Made by a program: the position numbers and the translations under genes
NCBI GenBank assembly: GCA_023512835.1
Contig: CM042088.1
Span: forward strand, 43,850,771-43,914,770
Length of the DNA: 64,000 nucleotides
Direction of reading: 5' to 3'
Source of the DNA: Taxillus chinensis
Lineage: Eukaryota; Streptophyta; Magnoliopsida; Santalales; Loranthaceae
The notes under the pieces: model-generated
The model's input: only the letters and a program-made list of their open reading frames with translations
Databases searched by the model: none
Told to the model about the DNA's origin: nothing
Shown here: piece by piece, positions 55,352 to 64,000 of the stretch
How the letters are laid out: each line of letters begins with the position of its first letter
How positions within the stretch are numbered: position 1 is the stretch's first letter

Positions 55352-57146
55352 TTTTATGGAGTTTGTCCCAACTTTGGATGAGTCCAAATGAGCTAGTTTC
55401 AAATGTATTAATTAAAAGAATATAAAAAAATATGAATACTAAATTTCATAAAATCTAAAAATGCATATGGGTATGTGAGCTGGGCTCAAGCTTTAAAAAG
55501 AAAAAGAAATAAACAAACACTTAGCAGTACTTTGGGGGTTCTGTTTTTTTTTTTTTGGCCATGGAGCTTAAACTGTAAAAAGGAAACTATACAAATTAAT
55601 TTAGTAATTAATTAAACACTTTTAAGGGTATTTTAGGACTAATTTTTTTATTTTTTAGGCTCCACCTGCTTATTGTATATCTTAATACATGAAAACGAGA
55701 GTTTGTGCATAACAGCCTTTGAATCCTTAAAATATCCTAATCAGATAAAATCGTTTCAATAAAAAAATAAGAAAGATATGAAAACAAAAAATTATTCATA
55801 ATAACTTTGATTTCTTAAAGCATTCAAATTAAATAAACTAATTTAATAAATCAAGCAAAAAGCTACCAGCCAATTAAAAACATACAATCAGAGTAACAAA
55901 AAAGAAAAGAAAAAAGTATTTTAATATACAAAAAGAATGAAATCATAAAATTAGTTTACCACATAATGTCTATCTTAAAAAAATTTCATGTCACTGCTAC
56001 CATTATAGTTAATGTTTTGTCAAAAAAAAGTTCAAAATAAACAATCTAAAAACTTATAATAATAATCAATAATATTTTTAAAAAAGTAACTGTAAAATGT
56101 TAAAAAATAAAAATTTGTTGATTTATAAATTTAGGAAAAACAAATTATTGGAAATCTAGATGTGATATTCCTTAAAACAATCATAATGTTTCTGGTTCTA
56201 AAATCACAAATTACATGAAAATGACCCCAAAAAGCCAACACATTAAGTCAAAACATATGCGTCCGGTACATGCTTTCCCCCCCCCCCCCCCCCCCCCCCC
56301 ACCTCACCCCCCCAAAAATATAATAATAACAACTCTTTTTCTTTTCCTGTGGGTGTGAAGTTAACAATATCATACACATAATAACATACCTGTAGTTGCA
56401 GTCTCAAAATTATCTATGCTTGAAGTTGCCCTTTTCCTCTTAGACCTAATAAAAGGGATTCAAATATTGTATAAGCCCATCAAAATTGCAGATATTTTGG
56501 CCATCGAAATTACAATTAAAGAAGAACCTAGGCAAATGCCTTGACTGTTTTAAAAATATTTTAGCTCACAATTTTATAATATGGCACTTCTATAATAGTT
56601 GCACCCAAGAAGAGGTGAAATCACTTTTTTACAATGAATCTTTACAAAAATGTAAATCAAGAATGAACACGAAAATATATATAGTCTCTAACTAATTGCC
56701 AGACTAAATCAGATGATTATAATATTTGTGTCACTAAAGTCCTATTTTCCCCTGTTTTTGACAAATGGAACAAAATGATAGCTTCCTAAATTTAAACACA
56801 AGAGAATTGCAGTGAAGGAGAATTAGATTTTTCATTATTTTTATTTTTTATATATCTTGCACTGCAAAGGTGGCCTTTTAACAGTAATGTGAAGCACGAG
56901 AAACCCCACACCACCGGGATTAGAATAAATTATCATACACATCACTACACAATGGAAGCATACCTAACTACAAAGCATATAATGAGAAATCAAGAGGAGC
57001 ATCTTATAAGTTTTTTTAAATATAAAGGTGATGATGAGAACCAAGCCAAAATTTTAACACAGATAAGTATAGAGGATGACAAATTGTGCGGACCTTTGGC
57101 TGGGATCATCGTCAGCAGAATGCGGGACTGCACGAGAACGACCCAT
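47804..57146 (-). CDS. ADA2A: Transcriptional adaptor ADA2 (ADA2a-type), 13 coding exons
   Basis: Adaptor of the GCN5 histone acetyltransferase in SAGA-type complexes, nuclear. Exons in gene order: 57146-57094, 56445-56390, 55205-55024, 53055-52990, 52896-52771, 51285-51210, 50987-50927, 50825-50806 (20 nt), 50639-50547, 50086-49864, 49337-49127, 48460-48149, 47995-47804. They join in frame to 556 residues. Start MGRSRAVPHSADDDPSQR, then basic SKRKRATSS. The ZZ zinc finger (about 48-93) has HCNYCNKDLSG and CAMCPDFDLCVECFSVG. The SANT/Myb domain (about 105-155) has DWNADEEILLLEGIEMYGLG and NWTEVAEHVGTK. The central ADA2 region has EFEVEYDNEAEQLLADMEF and LKLRILRIYSKRLDERKRR. The C-terminal SWIRM domain has LCGEIRILPSHYLNMLE and FKVEPGKVDRVYDML. 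DRSVGEKK and the length favour ADA2a over the shorter ADA2b. Zinc-binding residues look intact. The protein ends GVVQP. Confidence 0.95.
50806..50825 (-). other. 20-nt microexon of ADA2a
   Basis: Exon flanked by acceptor TTTTCCAG and donor GTAGGTCC. It supplies G-ATT-GAA-GAA-GGA-ACA-GCA-G, joining ...SKRVK to IEEGTAG and GSGLVSS. Skipping it would shift the frame, because 20 is not a multiple of 3. It is needed for the reading frame of the model. Confidence 0.8.
51480..52600. mobile_element. Foldback element with long inverted repeats in an ADA2a intron
   Basis: The left arm (about 51490-51800) and right arm (about 52110-52565) are inverted copies of each other. Examples are ACTCCATTAACTACC..ATCCAATGATGCCACTT on the left and ACTCCATTAGCCCCAGATCC..AATGATGCCACTT from the opposite strand of the right. 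Further in, GTGTAGCACCCTAATCACAG pairs with CTGTAGCACCCCGAACATGG, and CTCCTGATACGACTTCCACC pairs with CTCCTGATGCAGCTTCCACC. Arms are about 300 bp with roughly 70-80 percent identity by eye. No transposase ORF. Long arms suggest a Mutator-like or foldback element. The exact ends and target duplication were not found. Confidence 0.75.
54095..54920. mobile_element. Second foldback element in an ADA2a intron
   Basis: The left arm (about 54100-54222) and right arm (about 54802-54920) are inverted copies. The right arm reads ACCTCCAACATACTAGCAGC, and the left arm's reverse complement reads ACCTCCAACATACCACACCA. Both continue into GCTGGAGGG, CATTGCT and GTGGTGTG-type blocks, ending GGGAG...CGT.AAT..TATAA. 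The interior of about 580 bp contains an imperfect direct repeat (GGGTTTGCAGTTGCATTGTA at about 54354, GGGTTTGCAGGTGCATGGTA at about 54399) and no transposase ORF. Confidence 0.7.
55326..55351. repeat. (GA)n microsatellite in an ADA2a intron
   Basis: About 13 uninterrupted GA units. Confidence 0.9.
56277..56300. repeat. Poly(C) homopolymer in an ADA2a intron
   Basis: About 24 C bases shortly downstream (in gene direction) of exon 2. It is unusually long and prone to length error. Confidence 0.9.
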
Positions 57147-57149
57147 CAA

Positions 57150-57760
57150 TCCAAATCACCTGATTATGTAACAGAAAGTTCAAATTGGACAAATCCCAAC
57201 AGGCTTAATCCATTTTTGACACACCAACCTACATAATTTGAAATAGTAAGAATATCATAATTCATGAAAACCTGGGAGGGTCAAACCACCTTATTGCAAT
57301 GCAGAAACCACAAATTGAAAAAATAGGACAACTCCTGAGAGTGCTTAATCCATTTTTGACATGCCAACACACACAATTTCAAACACCAAGAATATTATGA
57401 TTTATGAAGCGCTAGGAGGGTTCAAATCACCTGATTACATCACATAAACTCCAAATTGAACATATTGAAAAAAAAAATGGAGGAATCCCAACAGTGCCTG
57501 GTCTATTTTCGACCCCCCAACACACGTAATTTTGAAGAAGAAGAAGAAGAAGGCTTCAAAACATGATTCATGAAGTCCCAGAAGGGTTGAAATCACCTGA
57601 TTACATCACATAAACTCCAAATTGAACAAATTGGGAAAAAAATTTGGAAGAAACCCAACAGTGCCTAATCTATTTTCGACACCCCAACCCACTTAATTGG
57701 GAAAATTGAATAAATCCTAACCATGCCTAATCCATTTTCGTCACGCCAAAACGCATAATT
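57150..57760. repeat. Tandem repeat of about 150 bp directly upstream of the ADA2a start codon
   Basis: Marker CTTAATCCATTTTTGACA, or variants, occurs at about 57199, 57344, 57497, 57664 and 57727. Marker AAATCACCTGATTA occurs beside the start codon near 57153 and again near 57426 and 57590, followed by (A)CATAAACTCCAAATTGAACA. Unit length is 145-167 bp with a shorter last unit. On the gene strand each copy carries AATCAGGTGATTT, which contains both AG and GT at a possible splice border. A GAA repeat lies inside one unit. Confidence 0.85.
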
Positions 57761-57769
57761 TCAAAAAGA

Positions 57770-58910
57770 AAACACACACAAAAAACACAAAAACCCTAAA
57801 ACCGGTCTAATGCGTATGTTAATACGATTCCATCATTGCCAAGTTAAATCGAGACATGGGCTCTGTAAATTTTCAATCGGATTGAGAGAAATCGAATTTG
57901 AGTCTGAACCTGAAAACTTAATTTTGTCGTAGCTGATGCATGGGAGCTGACGCTGCGCGGTGGTGGTTGCACTGTGCTGGCAGACTGACTGGCGATGGAG
58001 GCGAGGCCACCGATTCCTGGACTGAGTCGCCAGTCGGATTGACTCGGCCCTACTCAATTAAGCAGTCAAGTGACTCAAGTCCTCGTTTGGACGACAAAAA
58101 TTGTTCACTTCACTTGGTGGCTCAAATCGCTGCTGCTACTAAAACTTTTTTTTTTTTTTTTTTATACATGATGAAGAGCAGTTAATTATTGTCCTCCGGT
58201 GTATTTTAAGTTTAAAAAAACTCTTTTTGTAATTATAATTTATAATCATATTTTTTTTGTATACAGAAAATTTAAAAAATATTTTTATTATTTTTACGTC
58301 TTTTCACTTTTTCTTACCTTTACTACTCACACCTTCAACAACGAGCGAGCATGTATAGTGAGTGTTTCGAACATGTCTCATTGTGTTCAAGTCGCAAGGT
58401 AGGTCTAATAAGTACGGCGAATCGAGATGGAACGAATCAGATCAGATATTTTAAAATAAAATCGTTTAAAAATCTAAAAAAATGTCCAATCGGATGGGGC
58501 GGTCAATACTCATGATTGTCTCATTATCTCATCAGACAAAGAAAAAAGACCCGAATCAGTTCGAACCGAAATTGCCATTGAGTGTAAGTTCGATTAATGG
58601 TTTTAGTCGATATCTTATAGATTTTTTGTTATTTTGATACTTTATTAATTTGATAATATTTTAAAATTTTATTTTTATATTAAATATTAATATATTAATA
58701 AATATATCTATAAAATTTTTAAATCGATCTAAAAGTTAATTTTTACCTAAAATTAATTTAAAAATATTAGTAAATAAATAAATAAACAGTGATTTGTGTT
58801 TGATCATAAACAATGCCGCATCCCAAATGCCTCTAAAACCCCTGGTCATCCCCATTCCCCACGTAGCCCATCATCACTCAGAAATCGACAGACAGTAGCA
58901 GCTGCCAGCT
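57770..58910. promoter_or_regulatory. Divergent intergenic region between ADA2a and the TMEM256 gene
   Basis: Contains a GC-balanced patch at 57840-58110 that likely holds the ADA2a leader and promoter, a poly(T) at about 58146, an AT-rich middle with a degenerate repeat-like block (58400-58640), and a GC-richer 100 bp before the TMEM256 start, probably its leader. No TATA box was assigned with confidence. Confidence 0.45.
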
Positions 58911-58915
58911 AGGCG

Positions 58916-61447
58916 ATGAATCCTCGTATCTGGCACAACGTTGCTGGTGTCTCCGGTATGTTCCTATCTCTCTCCTCTTCTTCTCTGCCCTTCTACTCGT
59001 ATTTGTTGTTGGTTTTTTTAGGGCTTATGTTAATCCGGGTATTACTTCGCACATGAAAAACTGGAAACAGGGATGTTAGCTCTTGGCCTAGGGACCTATG
59101 GTGCTCATGGCTTCAAACCCAAAAACCCCACTTACAAAGATGTAAACTTTTTTTTAAAAATTCATTTGCTTCTATTTAGTTTGACATATATTTCATTGGG
59201 TTTGGAATCTATGTCCCTTACATTGTCCCTTCTCTGTGGTTTCACATTTGGTTTAGGTCTGGAACACTGCATCTCTGTACCACTTGGTTCACACTGCAGC
59301 GTTGATTGGAGCTCCGCTCACCAAAAATCCTAACATCGTAAGCATCCCTTTCAAAATTCTTATATATATATGCATGTAGTCTATTTTTATTTTTTTAAAA
59401 TGAAATTGTAATTGATTTGATCTAGGTATGTGAGTCTCTACCAATGGGTTCTTTTTATGTTATCTTTGTTTGTGTTGCAGTTTGGCTGTCTGTTGACGAC
59501 TGGAATTATGACATTTTCTGGGACGTAAGTGCTTGCTTATGTTGTTTGACATTCATAGTGTGTTTTTAAATTGCTGGGTATGCCTGCAGCTTACATGGTT
59601 GTGCACGTTAATAAATTTATTTCACTTGATTTTAAACATATGAATGGTGCCTGCACTACTATAAACATAGAGCAAAAGTGGGTATTGGTCTCTTAAACCC
59701 TATCAGAAGGAAAATTTAGGAACTTGCAAAGATTTTCCACATATACGCGATAGTACTTTGCATAATGCTTATTTATTAGTTTTTTTTTAAATCTATTGTT
59801 GAGAAATAGGGATTGGATTTAAACCCTTAACCTCAGGAAAGAAGATGCAGAGAAGATACACCTAAGTATAACTTTTTAATAACTGGGACAAGGGGGAGTT
59901 GAGCCCATGGGCTGATTGATAATAATAACTAGACAAAAATCAATTGGTAATTGTATTAGTAAAGTACTGGATTTTAGCTTTTTCAGCATCAATGTATGAC
60001 AATGACACTGACTCACAAAGCTTTTACCATAAATCCAACCAAATCAACAAGCCTTAATACCAATAAATGAGGTCAGCTATATGAGTCAAGACAAAACAAC
60101 AGAAAGAGTAACAATAAAAAAGCGTGATCTGGAAGAACAAACCTTGTATTGCGGGTTCTCTCTGCACCATGACGACGAATTGCAACTTGCAGCGATTCTG
60201 GTGACTCTCTGTTCTCGCGGATGGAAGAGCGAGCGATGAGATCTTGGGTATAGAGACTGTAGCGAACAGTACAGCGACGACCGGTTGCGGTTGACATGGC
60301 CTTATCCAGCCGAAAACCAAAAACAAAAACAAAAAAACACAAAATAGTTTTATTTATATAAAACTATAAATTTTATTTCTTAATTAAAATTTTTTAATTA
60401 GGTTTGTTTAATTAAAAAACTAATTTATTAATTACTTGCACTTTTTTATACAAAATAGTTTTAATTTATTTCTTAATTATTATTTTTTTACTTTAGTTTA
60501 TTGTGATTCCATATCATCAGCAGCCTAGTTAAAAAATTTATATTTGATCAAATATAAGTTTTTTTCTTCCGGACATTCCTATCGGCTACTACTCTTTCTT
60601 TCAAACTTATTAATTCATATGTTTTGTTATTAACTTCATCGAAGTTATTTTTGACTATACAAAATTGTAATTTACACTATTTATTTCACAAAACTTTGAA
60701 CAACGTGTTCTTATCCAAAAATTAAAATTCCCATGTCTTATGAATGTTATTATTATAATGCAAGAAGAAATCTTTGATGATGCTGGTTTTCTTTTAATCT
60801 TAAGCAAAGTTGTTGGAGCAAAGTCAGGTTTAATTATAATAAGTTCTCAGTATAAAGTTAGAAATTTCGATAGCATGATATTTAATCCTGTTTATGATGA
60901 AGTCAAAGGGGCCTCTCATCAAACCTAGCTTGATTGTAAGCTTGGGTTTCAAATATAGAGCTGATATGAGGTCTATTTAATACGATAATCTTGTTTATGT
61001 TGGTTATTTTTTCTATCTTAATAAATGTTGTTCGGATAGAGACAGACTTAATTATACTAAGCTGTCACTATAAAGTTATAAATTCTGATGACATAATATT
61101 TAACCCCGTTTATCATAAAATTCAAGCTAATCTTCATTTATATGCAAGCTTGGGTTTTTAACAGAGTCAATGTGAAATCTATTCAGTAAGGTCATGTTGT
61201 TGATACTTCTGAATTTGGTGTTGAAATTGATTGCAAGATTTTATTTCTTCTATCTTAATATGTTTAGGAATGGGGGAGGAAAGAAGCTAATCTTCATTTA
61301 TATAAATTTATAGTTCTACGCGAAATGAAATATTTTGGTTTGTGTAGGTGTTATGCGGTAGCATATCTTGAAGACAGAAAATACTCTTCCTTGGCTCCAG
61401 TCGGTGGATTTGCCTTTATTGCTGCCTGGGCAAGCTTGCTTTTCTAA
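58916..61447 (+). CDS. TMEM256 / DUF423 family small membrane protein, 5 exons
   Basis: Exons 58916-58955, 59071-59141, 59257-59337, 59481-59524 and 61348-61447 join in frame to 111 residues, the usual size for the family. The protein starts MNPRIWHNVAGVSGMLALGL, followed by GTYGAHGFKPKNPTYKDVWN, YHLVHTAALIGAPL, then hydrophobic GCLLTTGIMTFSGTCYAVAY and a C-terminal span in GGFAFIAAWASLLF. Three or four hydrophobic segments are expected. The family is found from bacteria (YgdD-like DUF423) to animals (TMEM256), and its function is not established. GAHG is a conserved feature. The last intron is 1.8 kb and much longer than the others (about 115-145 bp). It holds an opposite-strand exon-like ORF. 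Splice borders are canonical. Confidence 0.93.
60143..60297 (-). pseudogene. Exon-like antisense ORF nested in the TMEM256 last intron, unrecognised
   Basis: On the minus strand an ATG at 60297 (GGCCATGTCAACC) opens 51 codons of balanced composition: MSTATGRRCTVRYSLYTQDL, then IARSSIRENRESPESLQVAI and RRHGAERTRNT. They end at a donor-like AATACAAG|GTTTGT. Composition is much less AT-rich than the intron around it. I do not recognise the family and could not find a second exon. It may be the first exon of a nested gene, a transposed gene fragment or chance. Confidence 0.35.
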
Positions 61448-61960
61448 AGGTTTTTGTAAGTTCTTTTGGCTAGTGGGATGACCCATATCTGTTGGAGATT
61501 TACCTAAATTGGTAGAAGTGCATAGGAGTCTCATAAAAATTGTTTGACCATATCCTGGAGTTCATAAATATTGGTCTATGAAGTTCAAGTTTTTTTTTTT
61601 TAATCTTGTTCGTAAGTGTTCATTGGCGTCCCAACCTCCAAAGAGGAACATAGATTTTAAAAAATAAATTGTTACCCGTGAATTTAATCCATTATAATGC
61701 ATTTGGGCCGGAGATGCCTATGCAAAAGTGGCCATTATCTGTGTTTTAAGGGAAAATATATAAACAAGTCTGTGTTTGTAGAGGTCTCATGTTGATAATA
61801 TCTCATTGGCTCAATCATTTGGTCATTGGAGAGGTTTCGGTCAGGACTAATGAATTATTGCTACATCAATGTGCGCAAGATATCCACGCGAAAGTGGCCA
61901 TTATCACGTCAAATTGAACAACAGAAAAGCTAACTGTGTCAAGTGGAACTTCACTGCAGC
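61448..61960. other. TMEM256 3' flank with a direct repeat
   Basis: Follows the stop codon and probably includes the 3'UTR. AAAGTGGCCATTATC occurs at about 61726 and again at about 61892 (167 bp apart). No ORF is supported. Confidence 0.5.
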
Positions 61961-62149
61961 AGAATACAAAAGTGAAAAAAGCCCAAGTGGACAGACATGT
62001 GAGGGTTGGAAGTGAGTGTTGGAGACTGCTACAGTCGTGTGGAGGCGGGAGAGGTTAAAAGTGGACCAAAGGTGATGGCATTGCCGGAGTAGGGGCTACT
62101 GGAGTGATCCACCGCGATGGGGGCTGTGTGGGAGCTTGTGGTACGGACA

Positions 62150-62300
62150 GAGTGGTTAAGTGTAGTGTTTCAGTGGAGCTTGGTGAAGAGAGATGATGAT
62201 GTGGGGGCTAGGAGCGGTTAAGTGTAGTCTACGGAACGCTGTAGGGCTGGTAAGTGGAAGAGGTTTTGGTGAGGAGGGATGATGATGTGGGTGGAGGTCA
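62150..62300. repeat. Imperfect direct repeat in a GC-richer patch
   Basis: GAGATGATGATGTGGGGGC (from about 62190) and GGGATGATGATGTGGGTGGA (from about 62276) with similar upstream GGTGA(A/G)GAG blocks. GGTTAAGTGTAGT is repeated at about 62154 and 62216. The surrounding patch 61990-62480 is G-rich on the plus strand, similar in character to the foldback-arm sequence of the ADA2a introns, but I could not show homology. Confidence 0.6.
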
Positions 62301-62810
62301 CCAGAGAGCTGCAGTGTGCAAGATTGCAGGACTGGCAGTGGCCTCCAGAGTTGCAGAAGGCCTACGGCAGGGATCCAGGATGGCTTATTTATTTTGCTAC
62401 AGTGGTGCCGTATAAGCTTCCTCTTCGCACCGCATTTTTTTTCCCACCGTCAAATTTGATGCGTCGACCACTTACGAACACTTGATAGTTGAAACATGGA
62501 GATTTTGTGAAGTTGAATCACCACGGCTTACCCAATTTTCTATTTTCCATTATTGAAGTAGTCAATCCCACCCGTGACTCCTTTTACATATAATATTAAG
62601 TTAATATCCAATCTTAATGTTTTTGTTAATGTTTCATATTTATGTAAGCTGGTTTGATTTGATGAACTGTATCAACTATACTAGTCTGGTGTATCCCAAA
62701 AATGGGCATGAATCAACATTCAAAGCGAAGATTGAAAATGAGAAACCACGTTTAGTGGACTGTGGTTACCGATGCCAACGTGATTCATTATAGTATGGCG
62801 GCAAAAGGGT

Positions 62811-62985
62811 TTATGAATTTCAATTGTTTAATTGGCTTCGGCGGGTTGGGTGCCGCGGAATCTTCTAACGCTCGAAAATAACCTAAGTTTAAAAAAAAAG
62901 TTATGAATTTCAATTGTTTAATTGGCTTCTTGCTTGCACATTTTCGGCGGTTGGGTGCCGCGGAATCTTCTAACGCTCGTGGGAT
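62811..62985. repeat. Two-copy tandem repeat
   Basis: TTATGAATTTCAATTGTTTA begins copy 1 near 62811 and copy 2 near 62902. Both end with GGGTGCCGCGGAATCTTCTA, then ACGCTCG. Copy 2 has about 15-20 extra bases in the middle. On the minus strand the duplicated part encodes RALEDSAAPN twice in one 101-codon ORF, an effect of the duplication rather than proof of a gene. Confidence 0.85.
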
Positions 62986-63039
62986 TGTTTTCTGTTGTGC
63001 CGGCGACGCGGAAACAAAAGAGTTGGGAATGATTTTTAT

Positions 63040-64000
63040 TTCATAAGCATATGTGCCAGGGACAGGGGGAGTCTTCCCCTCGATGCGGCCCAATAAGCAT
63101 ATATGCTAGTGCCTAAGAGCCAGGAGCTCCCCACAAGTTGCAACATTGCTTTGTGAAGTCGTCCATTAATGAAAAGGGTCCTATAAAAGCTTAAGTGAGT
63201 CATGCCTCTGATACATAGATTACAATGACCCAGAGGCCAGAGGTATCTGAAATATAAGTGTGAAGAACATAGCATCTGCCCTCGGAAAAACATAAAAAAA
63301 AAAACAAACAAACAAAAAGAGACCTCTGATTGAAGCAAATATTATCTGCACTTAAGATTTGTTATAATCGAATTGAATATAATTATATAAATATAGCTGT
63401 TTGATTTGCTACGATCATTTTTACATATCTATTTAATATTTTCATCAACTTATATACACACACATATATATATATATACTGAGAGAGATATAATTACACA
63501 GGTAAAATAAAAAAGTAATGTTAAAAATACCTTAATAAATTATACTGTTCACCAGCGCCTTGCACAGCAGACCTAAAGACAAAAAGGAAATTACACTCCG
63601 ATAGTACTACAAGATCGCAAAATTCATGCCACAAAGCTGACAAAGGATGCATATAATCATGGAACATCTAATATCTTCATTTGCCTCATGTCGGCTACAA
63701 GATAACAAGGGATAACATGCAATTAGCATTTAAACATACATGGAGTAAAATGGTAACATTACTACGGCAAAGCCAAACTTAATGGACCGTACTCAAGCCT
63801 AATGAAAAAAGAGAGCCCCTTAGGGGTTGGTCGTTTTGAGCGTGCCTTGGTATTATTCTTGCTTGAGACTCTCACTGCCAGCACGTAAAAAGGGATTTTT
63901 CTATCTAGTGAGCAGTTTGAGTTAGTGTAATTCACCGGAAATTAGTCTTGAGTGACAACGGTCTACGTGAACTTGTTTCATACTTGTTTTTTATGTAAAA
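63040..64000. other. Right-edge region, no complete gene seen
   Basis: Contains a local repeat of AAGCATATGTGCCAG / AAGCATATATGCTAG type near 63045-63110, a (TA)n near 63462, and one candidate short exon. A minus-strand gene may start beyond the window with its 3' part here. Confidence 0.3.
63531..63572 (-). other. Candidate 42-nt exon near the right edge
   Basis: The minus strand reads TCTTTAG, then 42 nt, then AAG|GTATTTT. The insert reads SAVQGAGEQYNLLR in one frame. Borders are canonical, but the exon is short and no partner exon was identified within the window. It could belong to a gene extending to the right. Confidence 0.25.

Noticed and set aside
63036..63338. 100-codon minus-strand ORF near the right edge
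   Set aside because: It begins in a T-rich stretch, carries no domain I recognise, and overlaps local repeats. Could be UTR of a gene beyond the window.

Overview
The window looks like nuclear DNA of a eudicot plant. It has small exons with GT/AG borders, long AT-rich introns, large AT-rich intergenic spaces with MITE-like elements and microsatellites, and plant-type proteins (NF-YB, STERILE APETALA, ADA2a, a plastid-targeted protein). I see no bacterial or viral features, no rRNA or tRNA gene and no CRISPR array. Splice sites were placed by eye. Every multi-exon model below keeps an open frame across all joins, which is strong internal support, but none was checked against transcripts.

Layout. 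1.6-6.6 kb, minus: acetyl-CoA C-acetyltransferase (cytosolic thiolase), 13 coding exons plus a probable 5'UTR exon. 6.7-13.3 kb: AT-rich spacer with a hAT-like MITE and a possible gene remnant. 13.66-14.14 kb, minus: intronless NF-YB3-like histone-fold subunit whose last codons lie in a three-copy tandem repeat. 17.46-18.45 kb, minus: small three-exon gene for a plastid-targeted single-span membrane protein, assembled here from exons too short to stand out alone. 21.05-25.21 kb, plus: TIM50, ten exons. 29.46-35.45 kb, minus: STERILE APETALA-like F-box/WD-repeat protein, two exons with the F-box split by a 4.6 kb intron. 35.7-47.8 kb: AT-rich repeat-dominated spacer with a Tourist-like MITE, a hAT-like MITE, a duplicated dispersed repeat and a broken U-box/ARM-like gene fragment. 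47.8-57.15 kb, minus: ADA2a-type transcriptional adaptor, 13 coding exons including one of 20 nt, with two foldback (long inverted repeat) elements in its introns and an approximately 150 bp tandem repeat directly upstream of the ATG. 58.92-61.45 kb, plus: TMEM256/DUF423 small membrane protein, five exons, with an unexplained opposite-strand exon-like ORF in its last intron. 61.5-64 kb: spacer rich in local duplications.

The genes are ordinary housekeeping or developmental genes with no operon-like relation. Two (NF-YB3-like and ADA2a) act in transcription and chromatin, one (SAP) in ubiquitin-dependent organ-size and flower control, and the others in acetyl-CoA metabolism, mitochondrial import, plastid membranes and an unknown membrane function. 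ADA2a and the TMEM256 gene are divergent and share an intergenic region of about 1.7 kb between start codons. The most unusual signals are local duplications and inverted repeats that touch gene ends or introns. I found no convincing wholly new system.
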